From Hirsutella rhossiliensis (lineage: Eukaryota; Ascomycota; Sordariomycetes; Hypocreales; Ophiocordycipitaceae): a DNA stretch of 64,000 bases. Below the pieces are notes generated by a model. The model made no database searches and was not told the origin of the DNA. It saw only the letters and a program-made list of their open reading frames with translations. The position numbers and the translations under genes are program-made. The stretch covers positions 3,906,001-3,970,000 of the forward strand of contig NW_025408671.1 of assembly GCF_020360975.1 (NCBI RefSeq), written 5' to 3'. Of the stretch, positions 11,372 to 22,518 are shown piece after piece (position 1 is the first letter of the stretch; each line of letters begins with the position of its first letter).

Positions 11372-12423
11372 CCTCTCTCGGCCGATGACGGCGCCATGCC
11401 TCACTGGCCCCCATTCTTTCCCTAGACGCGTCGACTGCTCCGAGGATTGTACATATTCCTCTCGCCCCTCCCGCTTCCTCTCGGTCTCAATCGGAGCTCG
11501 TCGACGTTACGAATAGAGCGCGCTTCTACATGACGATGCACTTTGTCCCTCTTCCCGGTGGTTCTCTCCTTGGCCTTGTTCTGCTTCTCAGCTCACGAGA
11601 TGGATGGCATCGGTTTTGTCTGGTCCGCTCCCAGGATACTTTGCCCTTTGGCTCGGTTGTCGACGCGCAGCACGACGGACATTCACGAAACGCGGCGCTG
11701 GGGAGTTGTCTTTTTTTTCTTTTCCTTTTCCCCTCCCTTTTCCTCTCTCGCCTTTTGGCCCCGGCCTTGAGGCTGCCCACCTCCTCCTTATCTCGGCGCA
11801 CTGTGTGAGACGCGAAACCACCCCCTGGCCAGTTTTCTTTTCTTTTTCGTCTTTGCTCTCTGCCGCGCGCTTTCTTCTCCTCTACCCCTGTTGTTTGGGT
11901 TCTTGTTTGTTCACGCGCTCGTGCTCCGGCGGCTGAAGCTGGCTTGCGCCGGCGGCATGGCCCCCTCGCCGTGTCTTGGACGAGGAGGGGACGGATGGGC
12001 TTGGTGGGCTGGAGCGACAACGTTGGTGGTGCTTGTGCGGCTTTCCCTTTCTCTACTATGTTTGGCACATTGAGGGATACCCCGGCTGGCTGGCTACGAA
12101 TATATTTTGCCCAATGAATGCTTCTTTCCCATCTCGTTGAGAGCCTGGCTGGCATCATGGTCGTGGCATTTTTGAGCGTCGGCGCAGCGTCTTGCTTCGG
12201 GCGACTGACGATGGGACTCTGGGGCCTCGACGCCGCATAATTGTCGCACCCTAGGTCATTCATATAGATCTTCAATGGAGACAATCGGTTTCTTTGACGC
12301 ACGTCTCCTCCGGCTACCTCGGCTGCCTCGAGCTACAAGAAACCTGGCATCTGCGGGCCAAGTACAGGAGCTCGGGCTCGGAAGTGCCGCCTTTCCCCGT
12401 CCCCCCGAGGCCGCGCCCGTCGC
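11372..12423. other. Long convergent intergenic stretch
   Basis: Between the She3-like gene and the leftward gene of unknown function. It contains long pyrimidine runs (11700-11900). A 258-codon open frame on the minus strand (11526-12302) reads as Arg/Lys/Pro-rich low-complexity sequence with no domain, so I do not call it. Confidence 0.4.
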
Positions 12424-15307
12424 TTACCAGAAGACTGACTCTCCCCCACAGCGCTCCTTGGCCTCGGCCAACGAGTCGTGGAAGGAGCGATGACCCTTCT
12501 GTCGGAGCCCGTTGTCATTCAGCAAGCCGATTTCGTCCATCTGGGTGATCATGCCGAGGGCCGGGCGGCAGATGTCCTCGAAGACGCCCTCCCTGTCCAG
12601 CTGCTCGCAATCCCACGACGTCCTGTCCCCAAAGGCCATGCCGACGTTCTCCGCAAAGAGGTCTCGGGCTCTTCCGGACGACACCGACACCTCGTACCAG
12701 AGACACGGGACGCCCTCGTAGAGTTTCTGGCCCAGGCGCCACTTCATCCGCTTCTCGTGCTTCTCCCCGGGGACCAGCCTCTTGGTCATTGCGACCGTGA
12801 GGATGCTCCCCGTCTCCTGCGTCTGACGGTATCGAGCGGCATGCCGGATGCTGATGCTCTCGACTGTCGCTCCGAGTCGCTCGTCGATTGTCGTCTCAAT
12901 GGCGAACCCTTTTGCACTGGTAGGTCTAGAAAGGCAGGTGAGACACATGCTTGTTTTTAAGCCTCGAGAGAGGTCGCGTTTCGACTTACGTGACATTCAT
13001 CGACGCCACTAGTGCATCTGCGATGGCGACGTGCAGGGTCGACTGGTTCAGGGCAGTCCTCTGAGAGACGCGCACTTGCATATCCCAAGGACGTCGCACA
13101 CAATGGAGGTATAGATCTCCGAGCTCCTTTTCAACTCCGCGGCAACAGGTCTTGAACGTTTCCGCGTCGATCTCGACGATGAAGGGCGCCTGGTCCTCCA
13201 AGCAACAGGAGATCTCGTAGCAAACCTGCGTTTCGAAGTGTACCCAGGGGGCTTCTCCGGGAGGATGCATCTCGACCAAGTCATCTACGTCTGGTCCACA
13301 CGTCGTTAGCGCGGTGGAAAAGCCGATGCAGCTTTCTGGTACATCGTCGGCGTTGAGCGAGTCTAGCATCTCGGCCATGGTCCAGTACGGGCCAGAGCCG
13401 ATATCGACTTGAGAGTGACTCAGATTCTTCAAGTAGAAGCGGCCGAACTTGAGCTCGATCGAGACGAGTCCAGGAGAGAGCTCCAAAATGCTGGCCAAAT
13501 CTTTTGTATGGGCTTCGGCCAATTTCAGGATATGGCTCTTCCGGGAGGGCCGGCCGTTGGACGGCGTGAACACCGCCTTCTCTGGCGGCGCAGGACATGT
13601 TGTCACGAGTGTGGGCGCCTGGACTTGTTGAATAGTCAGGCCGGCGAGAGGCGGGACAACTGAGTCCAAGATACTCAGACTCAGCTCCTGGCTCCAGTCG
13701 ACGCATGGTGGCTGAGACAACAAATCAATTGGCTGTTGAAGCGTTTGCTTCAGCGACGGATCGAGCGCGTGGGGTTGAGGTGCCGGCTCAAGGCATATAA
13801 GGTCATCCGACGTGTCGAAGTGACCCCGTGCGTCGCTTGTTTGCTGATCTTTGACGCCCATTACCATCTCGAGATGGGCTGCGGCCAAGAGATCGCTTTC
13901 GCGCGGGAGAATCTCTTGAGGCTCGTCGAACGAGATCAAGGCCTCTTCCTCCTGGCTCTGCACCTGCTTTTCTTGTTGTGCCTGCCTCACGCCATCTCGC
14001 CAAGTCTCCACCAGGCTTCGGGACGACGTTTGCTTCGCGGGTTCGAGCGGCTCGGCGCTCAACACTGGCACACTTTCCCCGAAGATATCTTCAACAGACG
14101 TGTCTCCACCAGGTGCTATGGGTCGGACGTTCTGGCCCAGGTTCCCAGGAACGTTTGGACTCGTTCCATTGCGGAGGGTTCGCGATGCTTGCACGATTTT
14201 CTCGAATAGATTCACCACGGCCGTCGGTAACTTCTTCGGGTACTGAAACTCTTCGAATAAGGAGAAAACCTTTGTGGTTCCTGGCTTGACACCTTGTTTG
14301 GGAGCGTACTTGTATTCGTCCTGGGTCCAGGTTCCATTCGCATCTTGGCGCTGCGCTCTGACAGTCACGGCCGTCTGAAGACGACGAAATTCATCAGGTG
14401 GGGGACCTTTCTTCGACGAGATGTACGTTGCACGGTCCTGACCGACGTGCGAGAGCCACTTGTATGCAAAACGGAATGTCCCGGTCTCTTCTGGAACGAG
14501 CAGCTGTCGACACTGGCGGTTGCCGTAGGTCTGCAAGCAGAAGTTAGCAGCCACGTCGGGCTTCCAGGGACTTGTGTTCGCCCAGGGGCACTGACCACGA
14601 CTGCAAGAAAGTTGTCCAAAGCTTGAGTGACTTTGTCCGTATCCAAACAATCCAAATCAGTGCCGATGTAGACCAGATCGGCTGCCATGTTGTAGGTAAT
14701 CTGGCACCCGAACGACTCCTGGATTTCCTCGATGGAGGCCGGGGCCCCGACATCCTTCCACTGGGACGCTAGAAGCTGGAGGAAGTAGTCGATAGTCCAA
14801 GAGTCGCCAGATTCCAGACCTCTCCAAACGGCCTTGTGCTTGAGGTCGTGCATGTTCAACGGAAAGCGGTGGGCATCGAACAAGCCATGTTCGGGCCCGG
14901 AGTCGGTTTGAAACTGCGACCAGGCAAAGACTCGGGGGCGCTTCCCAATTGTTTTGATGTCGGAAGGAACGTGATGGGCAGCATCGCCGGCTCTCTTGGC
15001 TTGGTCTGGGTCGCACAGATCGGTGTCCTCTTGCACGACCTTGAGCAGAAGGTCCTGAATGAAATCCGAGACGGCCTTTTGACATTCGCGCGGGGTCAGG
15101 ACCTTGAACCAGGGGATTTCGGGCTCGTAGAGGAGCTCGATCAGCTCGTCCTGCCAGTCGAGGTTAGCCGGCGAGGAACGTCAGTTGAGAGGATGAGTGA
15201 CGGCTTGCGTCTTTGGGATATGCTTCCGTTGCCGAACGAACGACCCAGTCGACACCGCTAGGGAGCAAGGGGGGGTTGCAGGTGATGTAGAACTCGACGA
15301 ACTCCAT
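12424..15307 (-). CDS. Uncharacterised large protein, four exons
   Basis: I do not recognise a named family. Exons 15242-15307, 14596-15150, 12990-14530 and 12424-12925 join in frame to 887 residues. The N-terminus MEFVEFYITCNPPLLPSGVDWV is followed by a globular-looking region (ELIELLYEPEIPWFKVLTP, ITYNMAADLVYIGTDLDC, FRFAYKWLSHVGQDRATY). The middle (about 330-520) is Gln/Glu/Ser-rich and probably disordered. A second compact region, about 560-850, has FGRFYLKNLSHSQVDIG, WVHFETQVCYEISCCLEDQ, RMKWRLGQKLYEGVPCLWYE and SWDCEQLDREGVFEDICRPA. There is no signal peptide or membrane segment, so a cytosolic or nuclear protein is likely. Exon 1 uses a GTTCGT donor. The stop TAA overlaps a GTAAGC, so one further 3' exon is possible. 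Confidence 0.75.
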
Positions 15308-15775
15308 TCTGGCCCTGGCGAGGGGGAGATGGAGAGGAAGAGATGGAGGGGGAGAGGAAAGGAGAGACGGGGGCGAGGAGGTGAAGAGATGGCTGGCCGT
15401 GTGGCGTGAAGGGGGGGAGTTTAGGGGTTAAGAAACAACGGTTAGGGCTTGTGCCTGGAGGAAATCTCTGGGTTGGCAGGTCGCCGGGTGAACGGAAGGT
15501 GCGAAACAGGCACGTGCTGGCAGCCGTTTGCCAGGCCAGCGCCGAGCATGTGCGGCCTTGCAACACTTGCAGAGCCAAAGAAGGGGCTGAGCAGGGGCGG
15601 GAGAGTCTCTTGTATGCGAGTGGCTGGTAGGGCTTCTTCACGATGGGGGGGGACAGCGTCTTGCGCATGGCCTCGAGGCAACGAGCCCGCTTGTTTCTCT
15701 GTACAAGGCAAATTTCATGGCCGCCAAAACTGCTGAGACAAGATGCAAACCCCTTCTCGACCGCCAACAGCCGCT
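15308..15775. promoter_or_regulatory. Upstream region of the uncharacterised gene
   Basis: Both flanking genes are leftward. The region holds the promoter of the uncharacterised gene and the 3' end of the trefoil gene. A purine-rich run (GAGG/GGAGA) lies at about 15320-15400. No gene is seen. Confidence 0.4.
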
Positions 15776-16288
15776 CTAGACCCTGACAAACTCCCAAAGG
15801 GCCGTTCCATCCTCCCTCACGATCAAACTCTCGCCATCGCTCGCAACCTCGACTACCCGCAGCCCCTTCCCGCTGTACGGTGTAAGCAGCTCGTAACCAC
15901 CATCGAGATGCTTCCTCGGAGTTATATATTCACACACGTCGTGCTTTTCCGCCACAGCAAGTATGACAGCGTGGCGGCCATGGCCCAGGTATTTGCCCGA
16001 ACGGGAATTGAAGAATCCGAACCAGCCATTTCTCTGGACGCAACGCCATTGCTGGTTCCAGCTTGTATTCTGATCTTCGTTCGCGCCTTGTAGGCGCAAG
16101 CAACCGCCCATGTCCGTCATGGTAATGGCTCGCTGGGAGGCCTTCTCGACAATCATGAACGTGCGGCCTGGCCAGGGGAGTGCGTTGAAACAAGCCTCCC
16201 TTTTGCCGCGGACGGTTGACAGCGGCGTCCCAAGCGTGAGGCCGCTGACTGAGAAGGTGTCATCGGCGTCATCGGTATCGTAATCCAT
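15776..16288 (-). CDS. Small beta-trefoil/fascin-like fungal protein
   Basis: Single exon, 170 residues. After an acidic start (MDYDTDDADDTFSVSGLTLG) come three loosely similar blocks of about 45 residues with aromatic and Gly-rich turns: TFMIVEKASQRAITMTD, QWRCVQRNGWFGFFNSRSG with GKYLGHG, and GYELLTPYSGKGLRVVEV with TALWEFVRV at the very end. The blocks look like the repeats of a beta-trefoil (fascin or ricin-B type fold). The function of this fungal group is unknown; trefoils often bind sugars, actin or other proteins. The frame stays open upstream to 16396 and would add a hydrophobic N-terminus, but the acidic MDYD start fits the family better and no clear cleavage site is seen. The organisation suggests a cytosolic protein. 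Confidence 0.68.
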   Translation of the reverse strand: MDYDTDDADDTFSVSGLTLGTPLSTVRGKREACFNALPWPGRTFMIVEKASQRAITMTDMGGCLRLQGANEDQNTSWNQQWRCVQRNGWFGFFNSRSGKYLGHGRHAVILAVAEKHDVCEYITPRKHLDGGYELLTPYSGKGLRVVEVASDGESLIVREDGTALWEFVRV

Positions 16289-17751
16289 TGTGAATAATCT
16301 CGTGATAGTGCTTGGGCGATTTGCGGTCGTGGGCAAACAGAGTCTGAAGGCTGCTATGGAGAAGGACAAGAGCAGGAGGCGGGGGGGGCAAGGCAAACCG
16401 GGTTGATATACCCTGACTGACGCAGTGAATTTCTCGGCAACGTTTCACACTCCCGGGGCGGATTTTCATTGGGCATCGTCGCGAGAGTTGAGTCGACGAC
16501 GTCGAGGTAAACACGAATCGATATCATTATTGCTGATGTGGCGAGCGGAGCCTCAAAGCAGAAGAGCACTCGGTCACTGTGTGCATTTGAACCTTGGTGC
16601 TGGTGGACCCTCGGGTGTTTACTCTTCAAGCAATATCAGGCTTCATACCTGCTCACGGCTTATAGTAAATGACTATGATGGTTATGGCATGTTCGATGAG
16701 TTTATGAAAAGGGGCGGCCTATAAGCAATCTTTCTTCTTTATTCGGGAACAACACCCCCCCTCAACCCCCCCATCCAAACTGCTTCATACCATTCTTGTA
16801 CATTCCAAAGAAAGCATTGAAAACGTTAATATAAGCTCCGTTGTAGGTCTGATATTGACTGGACAATGCGCAAATTCATCTCGGCAAATGGTCGTGACAA
16901 AATTGCAGGCCGTTGACCATGTCCTGAATGACCCCGAGACGAGTCAAGCTGATGCTACCGTGTGAACAGACAACATTAGACTAAAAGACCGGGCCGAGGC
17001 TAGCGAACGGCCAGAGTTTGCCGGGCCTCATGATGAGCTTAGAAGGTGACTATTGGCGTTGAGGCGTTTGCTTGGCGGCTCACTGGTTGGCCATTGTCGT
17101 GGTGCACTCGAAACAAGGACGCATTCATGGATTCCGACTCGCCGACTTTTCCTTTGGGCACTTGTTCGTCTTCCAGCATGGCATGACTGTGCGAAAGACG
17201 AGGGTCAGCCGTTTGAGCCCGTGTCCCAGCCAAGAGGGCGTCGCTCGAGGTGAGGCGGAAAAATCAAAACAAAGGGGAAAAAAGCACCGCGGCGGCATAG
17301 AGGGCCAGAGTGGGAGAGTCCAGCATCTACAGCATAGCAGCACGGAGCGCCCGTGCAGAAAAAGCAACGTTGTCCACGAATGACGGGCGCTCGTTCAAGA
17401 GTAGTCACCTCGTCACTCGTTCGTATTCGGACTGTCGCTGAACTTGCTGTGCTCAGCTTACCTATACTTAATTACATGGTAGCTGCAACAGTCCGTCATT
17501 CCAGGTCGTGGCCGCTTCATCAACCTCGCCCGTCAATCAATCACCGACTCCGACCCTCTGACTGCGACGCCACAATCTATACCGCTCCAATCTGTGCCGC
17601 TCCAATCCATACCCGCCCGCAGCTTGCGCCATTCGGCCCCTCAAAACCCCCCTCCCGCGCCGTCACCGACTCACCGACATGTCCAGCCTCCTCCATCGCT
17701 GACGCCCGACTCCAAGGCCTGCTCTGCCGCCTCCCGTCGGACCACCAAGCA
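16289..17751. other. Intergenic stretch upstream of trefoil gene and MFS gene
   Basis: Divergent promoters are expected here. No complete gene is supported. A 28-codon exon-like piece on the minus strand (16762-16848) is described among the findings. Runs of C (16755-16775) and a pyrimidine-rich leader just before 17752 are visible. Confidence 0.35.
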
Positions 17752-19699
17752 ATGCCTCTCGGAATCCTCGAGCCCAAGTCTGGGGAAAAGGTCCCAGGTG
17801 TGATTGCACTCCAGTCCCCTGAACCGTGTGGCCCGGCTGCCTCGTGCTGACTGCTGACCGTCGACTCCCAGGCACAACCAGATACTTCGACGATGCAGCC
17901 CATCCCCTGCAAGCAACCGGCGACGACGTCTCGTGGAAATGCGACGACAGCGGCAAAGTCCCCATCATCCTCGTCCGTCGCCCATCTCCTCCTGTTCCCA
18001 TCGGCAGAGGCTGACCGGCTCGCAGATTCCCCAGCCCTCGGATGACCCCAACGACCCGCTCAACTGGCCGCTATGGAAGCGCGACCTCATCACCTTCATC
18101 CTCTGCTTTGCCGGCATCCTCGCCACCTCGCTCGGCTCCATCCTCGCCTCAAACACCCTCGTCATGAACAAGCATTTCCAGGTCTCGCTCTCCAAGACGG
18201 CCGTCCTGACCGGCTACTTCCTTCTCGGCGCCGGCGCCGCGGCTGTCTTCTTCGTCCCCTCGGGTCGCGTCTGGGGGAAGCGCCATCTATTCCTCATCGG
18301 CATCTGCATCGTCATCGGCTCGAGCGCTTGGGCCGGCGCCGTCGGTCAAAACTACAGCAGCATGGCCGCCGCCAGGGCCATCCAAGGCGTGGGGACGGCG
18401 CCCTTTGAGAGCTTGCTGAACGCGGCCGTTGGCGACCTGTACTTTGTCCACCAGCGAGGCGTGCGCATGGCCTGTACCAACCTCGCCGTCTTTGGCGGTG
18501 CCTTCTTCACCCCCATTGTCGTGGGCAAAATCACCGAATCGCTGGGCTGGGAGTGGACCTTTTACTTGGTCTCCATCTTCATGGCCGTCACCCTGCCAGC
18601 CGTCTTCCTCTTCTGCCCCGAAACGGCCTATCGCCGCGAGTCCAGACTCAACATTGACAGCACCGTCGACGAGATTAGCCTGAATTCCAAGTCTGCCTCG
18701 ACGAGTTCCCCTACCATGGTCGACGGCGCGCCCACCCGGCCGCCCGGCTTCGTCCTGGTCCCTACCTCGTCGGCCATGCAGTCCATCGGCAACGCCAGCA
18801 CTCCCAAAAAGACCTTTGTCCAGTCCCTTTCGCTATTTGATGGCAGAAAAACGGACGAGCGTTACTGGGTCCTCTTGCTCCGTCCCTTTCCTCTGCTCAT
18901 GAACCCGGCCTTCATCTGGGGCTGCTTGATCCAGGGGACCCTAATTGGATGGACCATCTTCATCGGAGTGCTCGTCGCCGTCATGTTCATTGGGCCGCCC
19001 TATTTTTGGGGCGAGGTCATGGCCGGATACACGTACACGAGCGCCTTTGTCGGGGCCCTCGGCGGCTTTGCCATCTCCGGCCTTCTCGCCGACAGCAGCG
19101 TCAAGTACCTCACCAGGCTCAACAAGGGCATCTACGAACCAGAGTTTCGCATCTTGCTCGTGATCCCCATGCTCATCACCGGCGGCATTGGGCTCTATGG
19201 CTTTGGTCTGACGGCCGAAGACGTCGTCTCGGGCAAGTATTCGTACATTGTCCCTCTGATCTTCTTCGCCTTCGAAGTGGCTGGCATGGTCATTGGCGCC
19301 GTTGCCAGCTCTCTCTACATTGTCGATGCTTATCGTGAGTCGTTCTGGGCTCTGATGCCTGCTCAGTTTTGCCTCGCTAGCCCCGTGACTGACTCTGCTT
19401 CGGTAGGCAGCTTGACCGTCGAGGGCTTCACCCTGATGATCATCTTTAAGAACATCTTTAGCTTCATCCTCACCTGGTATGCGTACGACTGGCTCGTCCA
19501 GAGTGGCTTTCGCGTAGTCTTCGTCATCATCGCGTCCGTCCAGGTGGGCGTTTGCTTGCTGAGTGTCCCACTGTGTGAGTACTTGCGCTGTTGCCGCCTC
19601 ATGTGAGTTATGGCTAACATGACAAAAGATATATGGGGAAAGCGCATCAGGGCTTATTTCCACCGTCACGACCTCTTGACCATGACCGGTCTTCGGTGA
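17752..19699 (+). CDS. Major facilitator superfamily transporter, HOL1-like / DHA1 type
   Basis: Five exons fit: 17752-17797, 17872-17972, 18026-19334, 19407-19574 and 19629-19699, giving 564 residues, a normal MFS length. The N-terminal cytosolic tail begins MPLGILEPKSGEKVPG and leads to DDPNDPLNWPLWKRDLI, the standard entry to helix 1 in fungal 12-helix drug:proton antiporter-like carriers. Helices 1-6 occupy roughly residues 60-260, with GRVWGKRHLFLIG (motif A-like) and RAIQGVGTAPFESLLNAAVGDLYF. A long central loop (about 265-335) is Ser/Thr-rich. Helices 7-12 follow, and the end is YIWGKRIRAYFHRHDLL. Intron 3 is 72 bases with no stop, so a read-through reading stays open but breaks the DAYR-LTVEGF match. 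The substrate cannot be told from sequence. Plasma membrane location is likely. Confidence 0.85.
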
Positions 19700-20140
19700 G
19701 GGCATTGGTCATGTCTTGCGGTGACGCTTCACGGCGCCGAGGGATACTCGATGGCCAAGTGTCTGAGCGCTCGGCTGTGCGCTGTCACGAGTTCGAGGCG
19801 CACGATCCTAATCATGCAGCTTGTGACGGCGGGCATCAAAAAATGATGCCCTTCCGTTCCGGGCGAAGGGAGCTGTTGGGCGTCTTGGTTTACGGGAAAG
19901 GGGGATATTACTGTCACGCGTCTTATGGCTCGTGAATTTTCGACACGAGCCGTGTTGACACGGCAGACAAACCAGGTCGTTGTCATTACGTCGTATCTGA
20001 GCGCATAATACCTAATTACCAGAGAGCCCCTGCTACATCTTGTGTGGCCGGCATTTAGTCCTCAGCTGGTGCATCTGTGACTTGCTGGCTTTCTCTTCTC
20101 GCACGCGGACTTCCAGTTGCCGCACGTCCATGACGCCATC
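19700..20140. other. Convergent intergenic stretch
   Basis: Holds the 3' regions of the MFS transporter and the acid phosphatase. I see no gene. Confidence 0.4.
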
Positions 20141-21726
20141 TCATCCAGGTCGCGCGAGTGCAGCTCCGGACTTGGCACCAGCGGCCTCGACCCCGACGCC
20201 GCTTTGATGGGCCCCGGCAAGCGTCGACTTCTTGACGAGGCGAAGGCCACCGAACAGCATGACGGCGGCCTGGACAGCGAGGATGACGACGAGGGTGACG
20301 AGGGCGCCAATGACACCGGCGACGGGCCTGGAGACGCCCTTGTCGCTCGAGGCCCGGGAGAACGCATTACCGTCGAGAGCGGCCGTGGCCGTGGAAGCGC
20401 ACTTGCCGTCGGTCTTGCCGCAGAGGCCGCACCAGTGCTCGGAGTCGACAATGGCAAACTTGCTCATGGCCGCCTTGAAGTCGTGCCACGGGAGCGTGAG
20501 CCGGTCCTGGCCAAAGAGCGGGTAGGCCTCGAGGCCGTGCTCCGCGGCGGTGCCGTTGGCAAAGAGGAAGCGCACGGCAACGTCGTCGTCGCGGACCTTG
20601 GCACCGATGGGCGCGTCGGTGACGAGCTCAAAGGCCATGGAGGAAGCGTAGTTGCAGATGCCGTAGAAGTCGGGGCTGGCGGCCGGCAGCCGGGCGAGGC
20701 CGAAGAAGGCCATGAAGGTGCCGTAGGCGCCGAACTGGGCGTGGAGCCGCGGCGCCTTGGGCTTGGCGTCGACGATGGCCTGCAGGGCGTCGACGACCTG
20801 GCCGGCGAGGACGGCGCCGGCCATGGCGCGCACGGGCTCGCTGGCGTTGTAGGCCAGGTTCCACTCGTGTGCGGAGGCGAGGCTGTAGAGGCGCGCGAGG
20901 GCCGCGGGGGTTAGCAGGGAGGAGGAAGGGATGGAGGCATTGTGGATGGTGGCGACGTTGATGAGGTCGAAGACTAGGCCCTGGTCAGCAACCGGGCCGC
21001 TGCGCCCAGGTGGTCCGGGGACAACCCACTGCTGTAGGCGTTCTTGAAGCTGACGGCATCCTCGTCGTAGGTGGCGTTGACGACGGGCAGCAGGCGGCGG
21101 TAGAAGTCGAGGGAGCCGTCGTACGTGGCGCGGTACTCGGCCGAGGCAAAGTAGCCGTTGGAGCTGACCTCGGCATTGACGCACCCGCTGCCGCCCTGGA
21201 GCCAGGCATTGTCCTCGGGCCTGTCGGCAGAATCGCCGTCGCCGACGGGGTCGACGGGGACGTACTGGTAGCCGCCGAGGGGCGCGGCGACGCGGGATCC
21301 ATTGGCGAGCCTCTCGTCGGCGGCGGCGGCGGCGGCGAGGGGCGGGTACAAGCCCTGGAGAAAGGCGAGGGCCGACGAGTACAGCACGGGGTCACGGGGC
21401 GCGGTGACGGCCAGCTGCGCGGGGACGGCCGTGTCCGGGCTGATGGGACGGGCGGCGCCGGCGTGGGCGCCGACGACGACCGGGCCCGGGCCGCGGGCCG
21501 GGTCCGGCCGCACGTAGCGCGAGCGGTAGTAGGCGCCCGACGAGTGGGCCTGGTCCGCGCCCAGGGCCGTCAGGTTGACGGGCTTCCACGCCTTGGCGGT
21601 GCGGTCGCCGTGGCGGTGGAAGATGTAGACGCCCAGCACGCGCTCATCCTTGCTGCTGTTGGTGTCGGTGTCGGCGCCGGCGATGGCTCCGGCCAGGAGG
21701 ATGGGGAGGAGCAGCTTGGCCTGCAT
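20141..21726 (-). CDS. Histidine acid phosphatase, secreted and membrane-tethered
   Basis: Two exons, 21030-21726 and 20141-20973, give 509 residues. The donor GTGGGT with acceptor CTAG yields NAYSIFDLINVATIHN across the join; other nearby sites break the frame. A signal peptide (LLLPILLAGAIAGA) precedes VYIFHRHGDRT at residues 34-43, the branch-2 histidine phosphatase phosphate-binding motif, with H39 the expected nucleophile. Ala follows Thr (RHGDRTA) where Pro is common. I cannot find a clear HD proton-donor pair; the matching segment reads QFGAYGTFMAFFGLA. A cysteine pair WCGLCG lies near residue 405, then a single membrane helix (about 438-470) and a short cytosolic tail. It would act on extracytoplasmic phosphomonoesters. 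The DNA is very GC-rich. TATATAT at about 22005 may be a promoter element. Confidence 0.85.
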
Positions 21727-22518
21727 GGCGGGGAAGAGAGTGATGAAAAAAGGGTGGGAAAAGCTTTTCCTGACCTCCCTCGTACCTGACCTCGGGCTTC
21801 ACTTGTCCGCTTGAGCCTGCGAGGATCAATCGTGCACAGCTAGCACGATCAAGGGCGGGTGCGCGAGACGGGAGGGAGACGAGGGGAAGGGGAAAGGCAA
21901 AGACGTTGGGATGAACACCCCGGTCGTCGGCAGCAGCAGCAGCAGCAGGAGGTGACGAGCCGACGATAAATCCCTCGACCGTGTGGTTGTTCATACCTAC
22001 TTACATATATATCGTACAGTGCGTGTGTCTGGTGTATGCATAAGTTGGCCTCGGCAAACCTTGTTGACTTCATCCCGTTCATATCGTGCCTCGACATCGT
22101 GAGCAGCAGCGAGTTGCCAACTGGACCCGAGCCATCAACGCCACGAGCGCCTCGTTTCCCTTGCGGCGATTTTCGAACAATTTGAATTCAGCAGATCCCA
22201 ATGTCCACTCGGGATATAAACTACATTGTTGTGCCGAGGTCAGTACATACGATGCGGCGATACTGTGCATCCAATGCACGCTGGAAATACCCGCTTATAT
22301 CCCCTCCCCCACCGTCGCCGTTGCAATCCGGGCCACTCAACGCCGGTTTCCCCGCTCACAAGGCCCATGGAGAAAAAACCACCTGCCCGATTCCGGAGTC
22401 CAATGGCCGGGGGGGTGCGCCAGGAGCAAGGGGGGCAGTTGGCCTCCGCGGCGATACAGACAAACAGCCAGCGACGCCTTGCTGGTTACCCGGGTGCGAC
22501 CAATGCCTGGCTCTTTCT
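21727..22518. promoter_or_regulatory. Upstream region of the acid phosphatase gene
   Basis: Both neighbours are leftward. It contains a CAG/CTG-type run (about 21931-21950) and TATATAT near 22005, roughly 280 bases before the phosphatase start. No gene is seen. Confidence 0.4.

Noticed and set aside
11526..12302. 258-codon open frame on the minus strand
   Set aside because: Arg/Lys/Pro-rich low-complexity translation, no domain, no splice structure; it lies opposite pyrimidine-rich 3' flanking DNA.
15776..16396. Longer trefoil protein with a hydrophobic N-terminus
   Set aside because: The acidic MDYDTDD start fits the family, and the added segment has no convincing cleavage site.
20117..20914. 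265-codon plus-strand frame opposite the acid phosphatase
   Set aside because: Mirror of a GC-rich real gene; Gly/Val/Glu-biased composition typical of antisense frames.
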